The notes under the pieces are model-generated. The model did not search any database, was not told where the DNA came from, and saw only the letters and a program-made list of their open reading frames with translations. A stretch of 64,000 bases of DNA from Leptotrichia sp. oral taxon 847 (GTDB lineage Bacteria; Fusobacteriota; Fusobacteriia; Fusobacteriales; Leptotrichiaceae), in the NCBI RefSeq assembly GCF_001553645.1, contig NZ_CP014231.1, positions 1,922,001 to 1,986,000 of the forward strand, in the 5' to 3' direction. This document shows, piece after piece, positions 46,411 through 55,866 of the stretch. A program made the position numbers and the translations under genes. Each line of letters begins with the position of its first letter. Positions within the stretch are counted from its first letter, which is position 1.

Positions 46411-47757
46411 ATGAAAAAAAACATTATTCAAAAATTTATAGATGAAAAAAAATATTTTGAAATTAGAAAGTATCTAAATGATTTAAATATCGTGGAAGTT
46501 TCAGAACTATTAAATCAGTTTGAATCTTCTGAATTGATAATGATTTTTAGGTTACTTTCCAAAAATAGGGCAGCTGATGTATTTTCGTATCTGGATAGTG
46601 AACATCAGGAAATGATTATTAAAACCATGACAGATGTGGAAACTAAAAATATATTTGATGAGCTTTATTTTGATGACATTGTCGATATTATCGAGGAAAT
46701 GCCATCAAACGTGGTCAAAAAGATACTAAAGAATACCGACGCAAAAGATAGACACACAATAAATCTTTTGTTAAAATATCCTGAAAATTCAGCTGGAAGC
46801 ATTATGACAACTGAATACATGGATTTGAAAAAGAATATGACAGCTTCTTCTGCAATTTCTAAAATTAGAAATGTTGTGGAAGATATGGCAAATGTCTACA
46901 CTTGCTATGTGATTGATGAAAGTAGAAAGCTGGAAGGGGTAGTTTCTTTAAAAGAGCTTATTACAAGCGAGGACGATGAACCTATTCAAAATCTTATGAA
47001 TAAAAATGTGATAAGTGTTCATACAAATGATGATCAGGAAAAAGTTGCAGAAATAATAAAAAAATATAATCTTATCGTACTTCCTGTGATAGATAATGAG
47101 AATAGACTTTTAGGAATTATCACAATTGATGATGTAATGGATGTTGTGGAACAGGAAGCGACAGAGGATTTTCATAGAATGGCTGGGATTTCGCCTGTGG
47201 AGGAGTCTTATTTAAAAACAAGCGCCTTTACAATGGCAAGACAAAGAATTAGCTGGTTAATTGTACTTATGATTTCTGCCACATTTACTGGAAGAATTAT
47301 AAGTAAATATGAAGATGTGCTGCAGTCTGTAGTCATACTTTCGTCATTTATTCCTATGCTGATGGATACAGGGGGAAATGCAGGTGCACAGTCTTCGACA
47401 ATTGTAGTCCGTGCTTTGGCATTGGGGGAAGTTAATACAAAAGATACTTTTAAAATATTAAAAAAAGAATTTCTTATTTCATTTATAGTAGCTATTGTTT
47501 TGGCGGCAATAAATTTTTTAAGAATTATAACTTTGACAAAGACACCTTTAAATGTTGCAATAACAGTTTCGGTAACTTTAATTTTTGTAGTTATAATTTC
47601 TAAAATAATAGGTGCTTTTTTACCAGTTGTCGCTAAAGCCTTTAAAATGGATCCGGCAATAATGGCAGGGCCTTTAATAACTACGATTTTAGATGCGCTT
47701 ACTCTTACTATTTACTTTAGATTTGCAACTATGTTTTTAAGTAATGTTATAAAGTAA
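46411..47757 (+). CDS. mgtE: Magnesium transporter MgtE, copy 1
   Basis: A 448-aa Mg2+ channel/transporter. It has the cytoplasmic N domain (about 1-125; ELYFDDIVDIIEEMPSNVVK), two CBS domains (about 125-255; AGSIMTTEYMDLKKNMTASS, LGIITIDDVMDVVEQEAT), the plug helix, and five membrane helices (MDTGGNAGAQSSTIVVRALA near the pore; AGPLITTILDALTL at the end). ATG 46411 is used because AGGAG is 6 nt upstream; the frame is open to 46351 but that part lies in the leader hairpin. Confidence 0.95.
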   Translation: MKKNIIQKFIDEKKYFEIRKYLNDLNIVEVSELLNQFESSELIMIFRLLSKNRAADVFSYLDSEHQEMIIKTMTDVETKNIFDELYFDDIVDIIEEMPSNVVKKILKNTDAKDRHTINLLLKYPENSAGSIMTTEYMDLKKNMTASSAISKIRNVVEDMANVYTCYVIDESRKLEGVVSLKELITSEDDEPIQNLMNKNVISVHTNDDQEKVAEIIKKYNLIVLPVIDNENRLLGIITIDDVMDVVEQEATEDFHRMAGISPVEESYLKTSAFTMARQRISWLIVLMISATFTGRIISKYEDVLQSVVILSSFIPMLMDTGGNAGAQSSTIVVRALALGEVNTKDTFKILKKEFLISFIVAIVLAAINFLRIITLTKTPLNVAITVSVTLIFVVIISKIIGAFLPVVAKAFKMDPAIMAGPLITTILDALTLTIYFRFATMFLSNVIK

Positions 47758-47845
47758 ATATTTTTATAAAATTTAAAAATATAAAAATTGATTGTCTAAT
47801 CGAAGTTATATGATAACTATTTAAAAAAAATGAGGTGAGAAAAAA

Positions 47846-49195
47846 ATGAAAAAGATAAAAAGAATAATTGAAGATCTTTTAAAAGAAAAAAAATATTTTG
47901 AAATAAAAAAAGAATTAGATAAATTAAATGCAGTTGAAATTTCAGATGTGATAAATTTATTTAAACTGCCAGAGCTTGTAATAATGATTTTTAGACTTTT
48001 AAAAAAGGATAAAGCAGCCGATGTATTTTCATATTTGGACAGCGAACATCAGGAAATGATTATTCACGCTTCAACTGATGTTGAAACACGGGAAATATTT
48101 GATGAACTGTATTTTGACGATATTGTCGACATTATCGAGGAAATGCCGTCGGATATTGTAAAAAAAATCTTGAAAAATACGGATAGAAAAGATAGACACT
48201 TGATAAATCAGCTTCTAAAATATCCAGATAATTCAGCTGGAAGCATTATGACGACTGAATATGTGGATTTTCAGAAAAATATGACAGTTCAAGAGGCGAT
48301 AGGACAGCTGAAAAAAACTGGAAAAGACAAGGAAAATATTTATACTTGCTATGTTACGGACAAAAACGGGAAATTGGAAGGCGTGCTTTCACTAAAGGAA
48401 TTGATTTCTAAAAAGGACAATACTGTAATTGAAAATATTATGAATACAAATTTCGTAAGTGTAAATACAAATGATGATCAGGAAAAAGTTGCAGATTTGT
48501 TTAAAAAGTATGATTTTATCGTTATGCCAGTTGTTGACCACGAAAATAGGTTTTTGGGAATAATTACGGTGGATGACGTTCTGGATGTTGTGGATCAGGA
48601 AGTTACGGAAGATTTTCATAAAATGGCAGGAATTACTTCGCCTACAGATGATTCCTATTTAAAGACAAGTGTCTTTACGATGGCAAGACAAAGAATCGGG
48701 TGGCTTGCAGTTCTTATGATTTCTGACACAATTTCAGGAAATATAATACAAGGCTATGAAAAAGTTTTGGCAAAGTCAATAATTTTAACGGCATTTATTC
48801 CAATGCTTATGTCAAGCGGAGGAAATGTTGGTTCACAATCTTCAACGGTTGTAATCCGTTCACTTGCACTTGGGGAAATTTCTCCAAAAGATGCCTTTAA
48901 AGTGATTAAAAAGGAATTTTCAATTGGAATAATGGTTTCAATAGTTTTGGCAATATTAAATTTTATAAGACTTGTAACACTTGAAAAAACTAATTTTATA
49001 ATTGCTTTTGTCGTTTCATTGACACTTGTATTTACAGTAATAGTTTCAAAGCTGGTAGGAGCACTGCTTCCGCTTGGAGCAAAAATTGTGAAGGCTGATC
49101 CGGCGGTTATGGCAACACCTTTGATAACAACGATTTCAGATGCTGTAACACTTATAATTTATTTTAATTTTGCAACAATGTTTTTGAAACTTTAA
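47846..49195 (+). CDS. mgtE: Magnesium transporter MgtE, copy 2
   Basis: A 449-aa paralogue of the preceding gene, with the same N domain, CBS pair and five-helix pore (MSSGGNVGSQSSTVVIRSLA; ATPLITTISDAVTL). GAGGTGAG precedes the ATG. The two genes are 88 nt apart and probably cotranscribed; the second has no leader ORF of its own. Differences concentrate in the second CBS domain and pore, suggesting different gating or ion preference. Confidence 0.95.
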   Translation: MKKIKRIIEDLLKEKKYFEIKKELDKLNAVEISDVINLFKLPELVIMIFRLLKKDKAADVFSYLDSEHQEMIIHASTDVETREIFDELYFDDIVDIIEEMPSDIVKKILKNTDRKDRHLINQLLKYPDNSAGSIMTTEYVDFQKNMTVQEAIGQLKKTGKDKENIYTCYVTDKNGKLEGVLSLKELISKKDNTVIENIMNTNFVSVNTNDDQEKVADLFKKYDFIVMPVVDHENRFLGIITVDDVLDVVDQEVTEDFHKMAGITSPTDDSYLKTSVFTMARQRIGWLAVLMISDTISGNIIQGYEKVLAKSIILTAFIPMLMSSGGNVGSQSSTVVIRSLALGEISPKDAFKVIKKEFSIGIMVSIVLAILNFIRLVTLEKTNFIIAFVVSLTLVFTVIVSKLVGALLPLGAKIVKADPAVMATPLITTISDAVTLIIYFNFATMFLKL

Positions 49196-49948
49196 AAAAT
49201 TAAGAAAATTAAATAATTAAAAATTATGATAGAGTAAAAATATGATGGTTTAAAAATTTTAGGGGCAGATTTTTTAATTTCAAATTTTTTAGCTTGTTTT
49301 TGATTACAAGATGTTATTTTGTTTAATATTATTTTTTTATTTTTTTACATAAGGGGAAAGGACCGCCATTTCCCCTTATAATCCCCACGCTCGTCTAAGC
49401 ATTTTTTTGAAGCAAAGCCGAAACTCGCACTAAACGTGCTCAAACAGTCGTCTTTACTCCAAAAAAATCACGACACCTTTTGTATGATAATAAAATTTAA
49501 ACCGTCGGAGCATTTTTATGTGCTGACAAAACTGTCTGAGCGTAAGCGAGTTTTTTGGCAGTGCATAAAAATGTCGAAGACTAGCCGGGGTGCAGGGGTG
49601 CGGCGATGAGCACTTCTGCTTAAAAAAGAAAAAATTATTTTAGTAACTTTCTGGATTGAATGAAAAACTTAAAATAAGATTTTTTATTTACCCCTAACTA
49701 TTTTACTCTGTCGTAAAAATATAATTAAGTTTACAAAGTAAAGAAAATATAGTATAATAAAAAGCAAGTTTGTTAGATAATATAATATAAAAATAAACAT
49801 ATTTAGCAATATATAAAAAAGTAAAAAATAACTATTGATAAAGTGTAATAAATGTGTTATATTTAAATTGTAAGTATTAATAAACTTATAAATAAAATTA
49901 ACATTTTGAAAGTTAGTTTTATTACAAATTTATGAGAGGAAATAAATA
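49196..49948. other. Long intergenic region before mreC
   Basis: A 753-bp gap between the mgtE pair and mreC. The middle is the structured block at 49351-49620. The flanks are AT-rich and show no gene. The mreC promoter should lie in 49720-49930 but no single pair of boxes stands out. Confidence 0.5.
49351..49620. repeat. Structured non-coding block, possible dispersed repeat
   Basis: About 270 bp, clearly richer in G and C than its surroundings and without an ORF. It starts with a perfect hairpin AAGGGGAAA (49351-49359) / TTTCCCCTT (49369-49377). A long imperfect stem runs from CATTTTTATG (49511-49520) to CATAAAAATG (49564-49573). GTCGT / ACGAC (49448-49473) pairs in between, and CCCCACGCTCGTC (49383-49395) can pair with GACTAGCCGGGG (49579-49590) to close the block. 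It may be a structured RNA or an intergenic repeat. Confidence 0.5.
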
Positions 49949-50860
49949 ATGAAAATAGGTAGAGAATTTTCTGATAAAAAAAGTACTGGGAGGAATATTT
50001 TAATACTGATAGTCGTAATAATTATATTATTTGCACTAAAAAATAGAATTTCCAGTTCATTTTCATTTTTGGACGGAATTACTAAAGAAATAGATTTTAG
50101 GCTTGTAAAAGTGAAAAGTATGCTTTATACTCAGACATTAAAATTAAAATCCAGAGTACAAGATATCAGTTACATCGAAGAGTATGTAAAAAACAATAAA
50201 ATGAGAGATTTTGAATTACAGAAAAATAAAGTTCAAAATACAGAATTAGCATATTTAAAGGTTGAAAATGAAAATTTGAGAAGAATGCTTGATATGCGTC
50301 AAAAAAATCCTGCTGAGTTTATAGCAGCCGATGTTGCGTTAGTGGAAAATATAAATTATTCAGAGAAGTTTTTTATCAACAAAGGTCAAAATCAGGGAAT
50401 AAAATTAAATTTACCAGTTATGTACAACGGCTATTTAATCGGAAAAATCTCGAAAGTTGATGCGGAATATTCAGAAGTTACTCTTTTGACAAGCAAAAAT
50501 TCAAAATTAAGTGTAACTTTGAATGGTACAGATTTACAGATTTTGCGTGGAAATGGAAATGGAACTTTTTCAATCCAAAACTTCAATGAAGGTTCAGTCA
50601 ATGAAAAAACGTTATTTAACATAGAAACTTCAGGTGTGAGTGATGTTTTTCCAAAGGGGATAAAAGTTGGAGTATTTAAAGTAAAAGATTTAAATGCGTT
50701 TAAGAAAATAAAGGAAATCAGATTCAAGCCAGAGTATGATATTTTTCAAATTCAAAACGTGATGGTTTACAAATGGAGCAGAAACGATGCAATTGACAAT
50801 CAAATTCAAAATCAGTTAAATTTGGAAAAAGAGCAGGAATCAAATCAATCTCACGATTAA
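49949..50860 (+). CDS. mreC: Rod shape-determining protein MreC
   Basis: A 303-aa bitopic protein. It has one membrane helix (residues about 15-33), a coiled-coil (about 70-115) and a periplasmic beta-barrel domain (FIAADVALVENINYSEKFFI, YLIGKISKVDAEYSEVTLLT, FPKGIKVGVFKVKD). MreC links MreB to the elongasome peptidoglycan machinery. mreB and mreD are not adjacent. GAGAGG precedes the ATG. It leads a run of same-strand genes to lolD and dinB. Confidence 0.93.
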   Translation: MKIGREFSDKKSTGRNILILIVVIIILFALKNRISSSFSFLDGITKEIDFRLVKVKSMLYTQTLKLKSRVQDISYIEEYVKNNKMRDFELQKNKVQNTELAYLKVENENLRRMLDMRQKNPAEFIAADVALVENINYSEKFFINKGQNQGIKLNLPVMYNGYLIGKISKVDAEYSEVTLLTSKNSKLSVTLNGTDLQILRGNGNGTFSIQNFNEGSVNEKTLFNIETSGVSDVFPKGIKVGVFKVKDLNAFKKIKEIRFKPEYDIFQIQNVMVYKWSRNDAIDNQIQNQLNLEKEQESNQSHD

Positions 50861-50911
50861 TTGCAATAAAACTTTAAGTTCAATTTTTAAAATAATTTAT
50901 GGAGGTAAAAG

Positions 50912-51451
50912 ATGTTTAAAAAATTAACAATGAGTAAGTTAGTAATATTGATGACAATTTTTATTTCGGTTTTTTCCTTTTCAAAAGATTTTTGGGAAAA
51001 AAGAAATTTTACAGTAAATGTAACGGAAGATGCGACAATTAATGGTCAGAGAAGAACCAAAAGATACATTATGAGCTACAATTCAGGAACATTGAAATTG
51101 CAAATTACAGCTCCTAATGTAAATCGAGGTGAAATTTATACCTTTAGTGGAAGCACAAAAACTGTTTATTATCCATCTTTAAAACAGACAGTAAGACAAA
51201 AAGTTGCAAAAGATGAAGCAAATATTTTGTCAGTATTTAACAAAATATCGAGAATAAGCGGTAAAAAGACACAGACTAAAAATGGAGATACATTTCATTT
51301 TTCAGGAAATTGGTTAACTTCGATTACTAGCAGAGGATATACAGTAAATTTCAGCGATTATAGATTGTCAAATGGATATTATTTCCCAACAAAAATTTCT
51401 GTAAGAGATGGAAATTCCCAGATAATTTATAGATTGTCAAACTTTAAATAA
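50912..51451 (+). CDS. LolA-like periplasmic protein
   Basis: A 179-aa protein with a signal peptide (about 1-24) and a beta-rich mature part (RYIMSYNSGTLKLQITAPNV; NRGEIYTFSGSTKTVYYPSL; RLSNGYYFPTKISVRDG), the general layout of LolA/LolB-fold lipoprotein carriers. Sequence similarity is weak; the assignment is by pattern and the nearby LolC/LolD-like genes. GGAGG is upstream of the ATG. Confidence 0.55.
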   Translation: MFKKLTMSKLVILMTIFISVFSFSKDFWEKRNFTVNVTEDATINGQRRTKRYIMSYNSGTLKLQITAPNVNRGEIYTFSGSTKTVYYPSLKQTVRQKVAKDEANILSVFNKISRISGKKTQTKNGDTFHFSGNWLTSITSRGYTVNFSDYRLSNGYYFPTKISVRDGNSQIIYRLSNFK

Positions 51452-51459
51452 AGGTCTTT

Positions 51460-52146
51460 ATGAAAGTTTTTAAAATAAATGGGATAATTTTAAAAAAGAA
51501 AGAATACGGAGAAAATAATTTATTAGTTACTATTTTTTCTAAGGAAATTGGTAAAATTTTGGCAATGGCATACGGAATAACTAAATCTAAAAAAAGAAAT
51601 TTAGCTGCATATAATCCAATGAATATTGTCGAATTTACTATTTCAAAAAAAAATAACTTTTATTCGATAAAAGAAGCAAGCATAGTCAAAGTATTTAAGA
51701 ATATTTTGAAAGATATTGAAAAATTGGAAATTTCGTTATATATTTTAGACAGTATAAATAAAATTTATGATGAGAGTGTTGAAAATCAGATATTTTTTAA
51801 TAAATTGTCGGATATATTAAGCTACATAGATGAAATTGTTAATTTAAAAGATGGGTATAAGTACTATATTCTTATGGCATTTTTGCATAGAATTATGGTT
51901 GAACATGGAATCTATGGAACTAGCGAAGTTAAATCACTATTAAAAAAAGAATTATTTTTGGAGTACAAAAAAATATTGATTTTAAGTAAAAATTTAAATT
52001 TTCAGAAAAAAGTGGAACAGCATAAGGATAGTTTAAAAAAAATAGTCATTATTTTTGAAAAATATGTAAATATGCAATTGCAAGTAGAACTAAATATGCA
52101 AAAATTTATTTTGGAGGGATTTTATGGAAAGCAAAAAAATTGCTGA
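51460..52146 (+). CDS. recO: DNA repair protein RecO
   Basis: A 228-aa protein with the N-terminal OB fold typical of RecO (KINGIILKKKEYGENNLLVT, then IFSKEIGKILAMAYGITKSK) and a helical C-terminal part. RecO helps load RecA onto SSB-coated single strands. The zinc-binding cysteines of some RecO proteins are absent. It overlaps the following EIIA gene by 23 nt. Confidence 0.85.
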   Translation: MKVFKINGIILKKKEYGENNLLVTIFSKEIGKILAMAYGITKSKKRNLAAYNPMNIVEFTISKKNNFYSIKEASIVKVFKNILKDIEKLEISLYILDSINKIYDESVENQIFFNKLSDILSYIDEIVNLKDGYKYYILMAFLHRIMVEHGIYGTSEVKSLLKKELFLEYKKILILSKNLNFQKKVEQHKDSLKKIVIIFEKYVNMQLQVELNMQKFILEGFYGKQKNC

Positions 52147-52588
52147 TTATATTCAGATGGATACAATTTGTTTGGATCTAAAATCAAATAACAAAAATTC
52201 GGTGATAAGAGAGCTTTATGAAAATTTAAAAAAATGTGGTTTAGTAAAAGACGAAGAATTGGCGCTAAATGATATCTTAAAAAGAGAAGAAATGGGAACA
52301 ACAGGAATCGGTAAAAAGATCGCTCTGCCTCATGCTAAAACTAAATCTGTCGACGAGTTAATAATAACTTTTGGAATTTCTAGAGATGGTATTGAATATG
52401 AGTCGCTTGACGAAGATAAAGTAAATATTTTCTTTATGTTTTTATGTCCGGAAAATCAAACTCAGGAGTATTTGAGAATACTTGCGAGAATTTCCAGGTT
52501 GATTAGAGAGACAAGATTTGTTGATTCTTTGCTAAGCGCAAAATCAAATGATGAGATTGTAAAAATAATAAGAGAAGAAGAAAATTAG
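52124..52588 (+). CDS. PTS fructose-type EIIA domain protein
   Basis: A 154-aa EIIA/PtsN-like protein. The active-site His lies in IALPHAKTKSVDEL; the C-terminal LRILARISRLIRETRFVDSL is typical. Standing alone between recO and nrdR without EIIB/EIIC, it is more likely a regulatory PtsN-type protein than a sugar transporter part. GGAGG (inside recO) is 7 nt before its ATG. Confidence 0.85.
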   Translation: MESKKIADYIQMDTICLDLKSNNKNSVIRELYENLKKCGLVKDEELALNDILKREEMGTTGIGKKIALPHAKTKSVDELIITFGISRDGIEYESLDEDKVNIFFMFLCPENQTQEYLRILARISRLIRETRFVDSLLSAKSNDEIVKIIREEEN

Positions 52589-52596
52589 GTGAAATT

Positions 52597-53064
52597 ATGA
52601 GATGTCCGTTTTGTGGAAATGCAAATACCAAAGTAGTTGACAGTCGTGCATATTTTGAAGGAAATTCAATCAAAAGACGAAGAGAATGCGAAAAATGTGG
52701 CAAAAGATTTACGACACACGAAAAAGTGGCAGAATTAGCTTTAAAAGTAATAAAAAAAAGTGGTGAAAAACAAATTTATTCCAGAGAAAAAGTCTATAAC
52801 GGTATCATTCGTGCATTTGAAAAAAGATATTGCGACACTGAAAAAATAGAAGAAGTTATAGACAGAATTGAAAGAGAAATTTTGACTGAATATTCGGGTG
52901 AGATAAAATCAAATGCTTTAGGCGATAAAATACTTTCATATTTGATTGATTTGGATGAAATAGCATATGTTAGGTTTGCTTCTGTTTATAAAAAATTTGA
53001 TAGTTTGGACAGTTTTATTTTTGAAATTGAAAAAATTAGAAATGACAAAAAAAATAAAAAATAA
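52597..53064 (+). CDS. nrdR: Transcriptional repressor NrdR
   Basis: A 155-aa regulator of ribonucleotide reductase genes. The N-terminal zinc ribbon (MRCPFCGN and CEKCGKRF) and the ATP-cone (IKKSGEKQIYSREKVYNGII, then RAFEKRYCD) are complete. NrdR binds ATP/dATP and NrdR boxes upstream of nrd operons, none of which is in this window. Confidence 0.97.
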   Translation: MRCPFCGNANTKVVDSRAYFEGNSIKRRRECEKCGKRFTTHEKVAELALKVIKKSGEKQIYSREKVYNGIIRAFEKRYCDTEKIEEVIDRIEREILTEYSGEIKSNALGDKILSYLIDLDEIAYVRFASVYKKFDSLDSFIFEIEKIRNDKKNKK

Positions 53065-53099
53065 AATTTATAAAAAAATAGAAAAGTTTAGGAGAGTAG

Positions 53100-53363
53100 A
53101 TGAAAAGATTAGTTTTTTTGTGGAATGTTATTTTTGGAATGATTGTAGTATATCAACTTTATGATAGCATAATGAAGTATTCAAGTAGAAATGAAATTCA
53201 AAAGAATATTGCGGCAGCTAATAAAGATATAAAGGAATATACTGAAAAAAAGAATAAAATTATTCAAAATACAAATGATCTTACAGATGAAAATAAATTT
53301 GAAAGATATGTAAGAGATAACTTGAATTTTAAGAAAAAAGGAGAAATTACTTACAAATATTAA
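53100..53363 (+). CDS. FtsB/DivIC-like septum formation initiator
   Basis: An 87-aa bitopic protein: one membrane helix (about 5-20), a coiled-coil (about 30-65; KNIAAANKDIKEYTEKKNKI) and a short end containing RYVRDNLNFKKKGEI, the pattern of FtsB/DivIC. It would join the divisome core with FtsL. AGGAGAG precedes the ATG. Confidence 0.75.
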   Translation: MKRLVFLWNVIFGMIVVYQLYDSIMKYSSRNEIQKNIAAANKDIKEYTEKKNKIIQNTNDLTDENKFERYVRDNLNFKKKGEITYKY

Positions 53364-53378
53364 GTGATGTTATGAAAT

Positions 53379-53879
53379 ATGGAAAATTTATTTGAGTCAA
53401 AAAGTTTAAAAGAAGAAGTACAAAAATATAAAATAGAAGATGAAAATAAAAAGTATATTTTTAGAGCCAATACAAAATATATAATTTCATCGTCTATTTT
53501 TTTTATAATAATTTTATTTGTTGCTTCAAATTCATTGTATAAAGGTGTTATAGGAGCTGAAAAATTATCGGCATTAAGAGTTATTTTGATTTTAATTTTG
53601 TTTTTATATGTTTTTGTGTCCATTTTTTTAATATTTAGTTATAAAATTGTGTTTGAAAATGATACTATTTTTGTGAAAAAAATAAAAATAGAAATTTCAA
53701 ATATAGAAAGTGCAACCGTAAAGATTGCAAAAGTAAGTGCAGCAAAACTGGACAAGGTTTTGGAAGTTATAACTTACGATGGTAAAAGAGTACAAATTAG
53801 ATTAAATATAAAAAATGAAAAATTATTGTTAAAGTTATTGCAAAGAAAGATTGGTGATAAATTGATTTTTAAAATATAA
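53379..53879 (+). CDS. Two-helix membrane protein of unknown function
   Basis: A 166-aa protein with two membrane helices (about 30-50 and 65-85) followed by a soluble part with a PH-like strand pattern (FENDTIFVKKIKIEISNIES; LEVITYDGKRVQIRL). Family not recognised. It follows ftsB by 15 nt and precedes lolC. Confidence 0.65.
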   Translation: MENLFESKSLKEEVQKYKIEDENKKYIFRANTKYIISSSIFFIIILFVASNSLYKGVIGAEKLSALRVILILILFLYVFVSIFLIFSYKIVFENDTIFVKKIKIEISNIESATVKIAKVSAAKLDKVLEVITYDGKRVQIRLNIKNEKLLLKLLQRKIGDKLIFKI

Positions 53880-53999
53880 AAAATTTTTAGCAGTAATTTT
53901 AGGGAAAAGCAAAGTAAAAATAAGAAAAATTAAGGATAAAAAAATAAAAGAAATAAAAAATAAAAACAGAGATAAGGAAAGGAAAGAGGAAAAGAAAAA

Positions 54000-55169
54000 A
54001 TGGTGGAGTTTTTTATTGCATTTAGGCACATTGTAGAAAGAAAGTTTCAAAGTATATTTTCAATGCTTGGAATTGCTATAGCTGTAACGGTTTTTATTGT
54101 GTCGTTAACTGTATCAAATGGACTTGGAAGAAATATGGTAAGTTCGCTTCTTACAATGAGTCCGCATATTTTAATAAAGCATAAGCAAAAAAATTTTTTT
54201 GAAAATTATAGTGAAGCGGTAGAAAATCTAAAAAAAGTAGAAGGTGTAAAAGCGGTTATTCCTAAAATAAATAGTCAGTCAATTATACGTTCACAGGGAT
54301 TTGCAAGAGGAGTGCTTGCTTATGGAATAATGCCAGAAAATGTGAAAAATGACTTAAATTTGAAGATAGTTGCTGGAAATAACAATGTTGAAGAACTGAA
54401 TTCAATTTTAGTTGGAGATGAACTGGCAAAGGGAATGGGTTTAAAAGTTGGTCAGGAGATAAGTCTTGTATCAGCGGAAAATAAAGAAATAAAATTAATT
54501 GTGAGAGGGATTTTTAAAACAGGATTTTTAGAATATGACACAAATCTTGCAATTGTTCCAATGAAAACTATACAAATTTTAGCAGAACAGGGAGAAGTGG
54601 CAACGGATATTTGGGTAAAGGTAGATAATCCTCAAAAAGTTGAAAATGTCGAAAAAAAAATACAGTTAAATAATGTAATTCCTAAATCAGAATACGAAAT
54701 TGTGGATTGGAAAATGATAAATCAAAGTCTTTTAAGCGCTGAAAGATTTGAGAAATTTGTTTTAATTGCTATTTTGAGTTTACTTTTGCTAATTGCAAGT
54801 TTTGCCGTATCAGTTATTTTGAATATGATAGTCAGAGAAAAAATTAAAGATATTGGAATTTTAAAGTCAATTGGTTATACAAATAAACATATTCGAAAAA
54901 TTTTTATGATAGAAGGACTTTTATTGGGATTTTTTGGAATGGTAATAGGGAGCATACTTTCACCAATTGTTTCAATTTTGTTAAAAATATTGTTTAAGGT
55001 GTTTATGAAAAATGGAACTTATTATTTGGAAGAATTGCCACTTTATATCTCAGCAAAAGAACTAATTATAATATATGTGGTTACGTTTGTAGTTGTATTT
55101 ATCTCAACCATTTTTCCAGCAACAAGAGCAGCAAAATTAAAACCTGTGGAGGCTTTGAAATATGAATAA
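54000..55169 (+). CDS. LolC/LolE-type ABC transporter permease
   Basis: A 389-aa permease with the MacB/LolCE layout: N-terminal helix (FQSIFSMLGIAIAVTVFIVS), a large periplasmic domain (about 50-245), then three helices with FtsX-like IKDIGILKSIGYTNKHIRKI and PATRAAKLKPVEALKYE. It is probably the lipoprotein-release permease at the inner membrane, consistent with the overlapping lolD. One permease gene implies a homodimer (LolF-like). Confidence 0.85.
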   Translation: MVEFFIAFRHIVERKFQSIFSMLGIAIAVTVFIVSLTVSNGLGRNMVSSLLTMSPHILIKHKQKNFFENYSEAVENLKKVEGVKAVIPKINSQSIIRSQGFARGVLAYGIMPENVKNDLNLKIVAGNNNVEELNSILVGDELAKGMGLKVGQEISLVSAENKEIKLIVRGIFKTGFLEYDTNLAIVPMKTIQILAEQGEVATDIWVKVDNPQKVENVEKKIQLNNVIPKSEYEIVDWKMINQSLLSAERFEKFVLIAILSLLLLIASFAVSVILNMIVREKIKDIGILKSIGYTNKHIRKIFMIEGLLLGFFGMVIGSILSPIVSILLKILFKVFMKNGTYYLEELPLYISAKELIIIYVVTFVVVFISTIFPATRAAKLKPVEALKYE

Positions 55170-55860
55170 GATAATAGAGTTAAAGAATGTAAGTAAAATT
55201 TACAAAACAAAAGTTGAAGAAATTCATGTATTGAAAAATATTAATTTTGCATTTAATAGAGGAGATTTTGTTTCGATTCAAGGAAAATCTGGAAGTGGAA
55301 AAACTTCACTTTTGAATATAATGGGACTTTTGGATGAGCCGACAAACGGTGAAATTATAATTAGTGGAGAAAAAATTGATCACAAAAATGAAAAAATGAA
55401 AAATATTATAAGAAATGAAAAAATAGGATTTGTCTTCCAGTTTCATTATTTGTTAAATGAATTTTCATCGCTGGAAAACGTTATGATGCCAGCTTTAATC
55501 AATAAAAATATGACTCACGAAAAGGCCAAAAAAAAGGCAAAGGAACTACTGTCCCTTGTAAATTTGTCAAATAGGACTAAACATAAGCCGATGGAATTAT
55601 CTGGTGGAGAAAAGCAAAGGGTTGCAATAGCAAGAGCTATGATGAATGATCCTGATATCATACTAGCGGATGAACCGACGGGAAATTTGGATACGGAAAC
55701 AAGTAACATAATAAATGATCTGTTTATTAAAATAAATAGAGAAAGACAGCAGTCAATAATAATTGTAACACATAGTTTGGAGCTGGCAAATTTGGCAAAA
55801 TATAAGTATAAAATTGAAAATGGTAAATTTAATATGATTTTGCCGACGATAAAATTATAA
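55162..55860 (+). CDS. lolD: LolD-type ABC transporter ATPase
   Basis: A 232-aa ATPase with Walker A GKSGSGKTS, Q-loop FQFHYLL, signature LSGGEKQRVAIARAM, Walker B IILADEPTGNLD and the H-loop VTHS. It drives the LolC-type permease; the two genes overlap by 8 nt. Confidence 0.9.
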   Translation: MNKIIELKNVSKIYKTKVEEIHVLKNINFAFNRGDFVSIQGKSGSGKTSLLNIMGLLDEPTNGEIIISGEKIDHKNEKMKNIIRNEKIGFVFQFHYLLNEFSSLENVMMPALINKNMTHEKAKKKAKELLSLVNLSNRTKHKPMELSGGEKQRVAIARAMMNDPDIILADEPTGNLDTETSNIINDLFIKINRERQQSIIIVTHSLELANLAKYKYKIENGKFNMILPTIKL

Positions 55861-55866
55861 TGTAAA

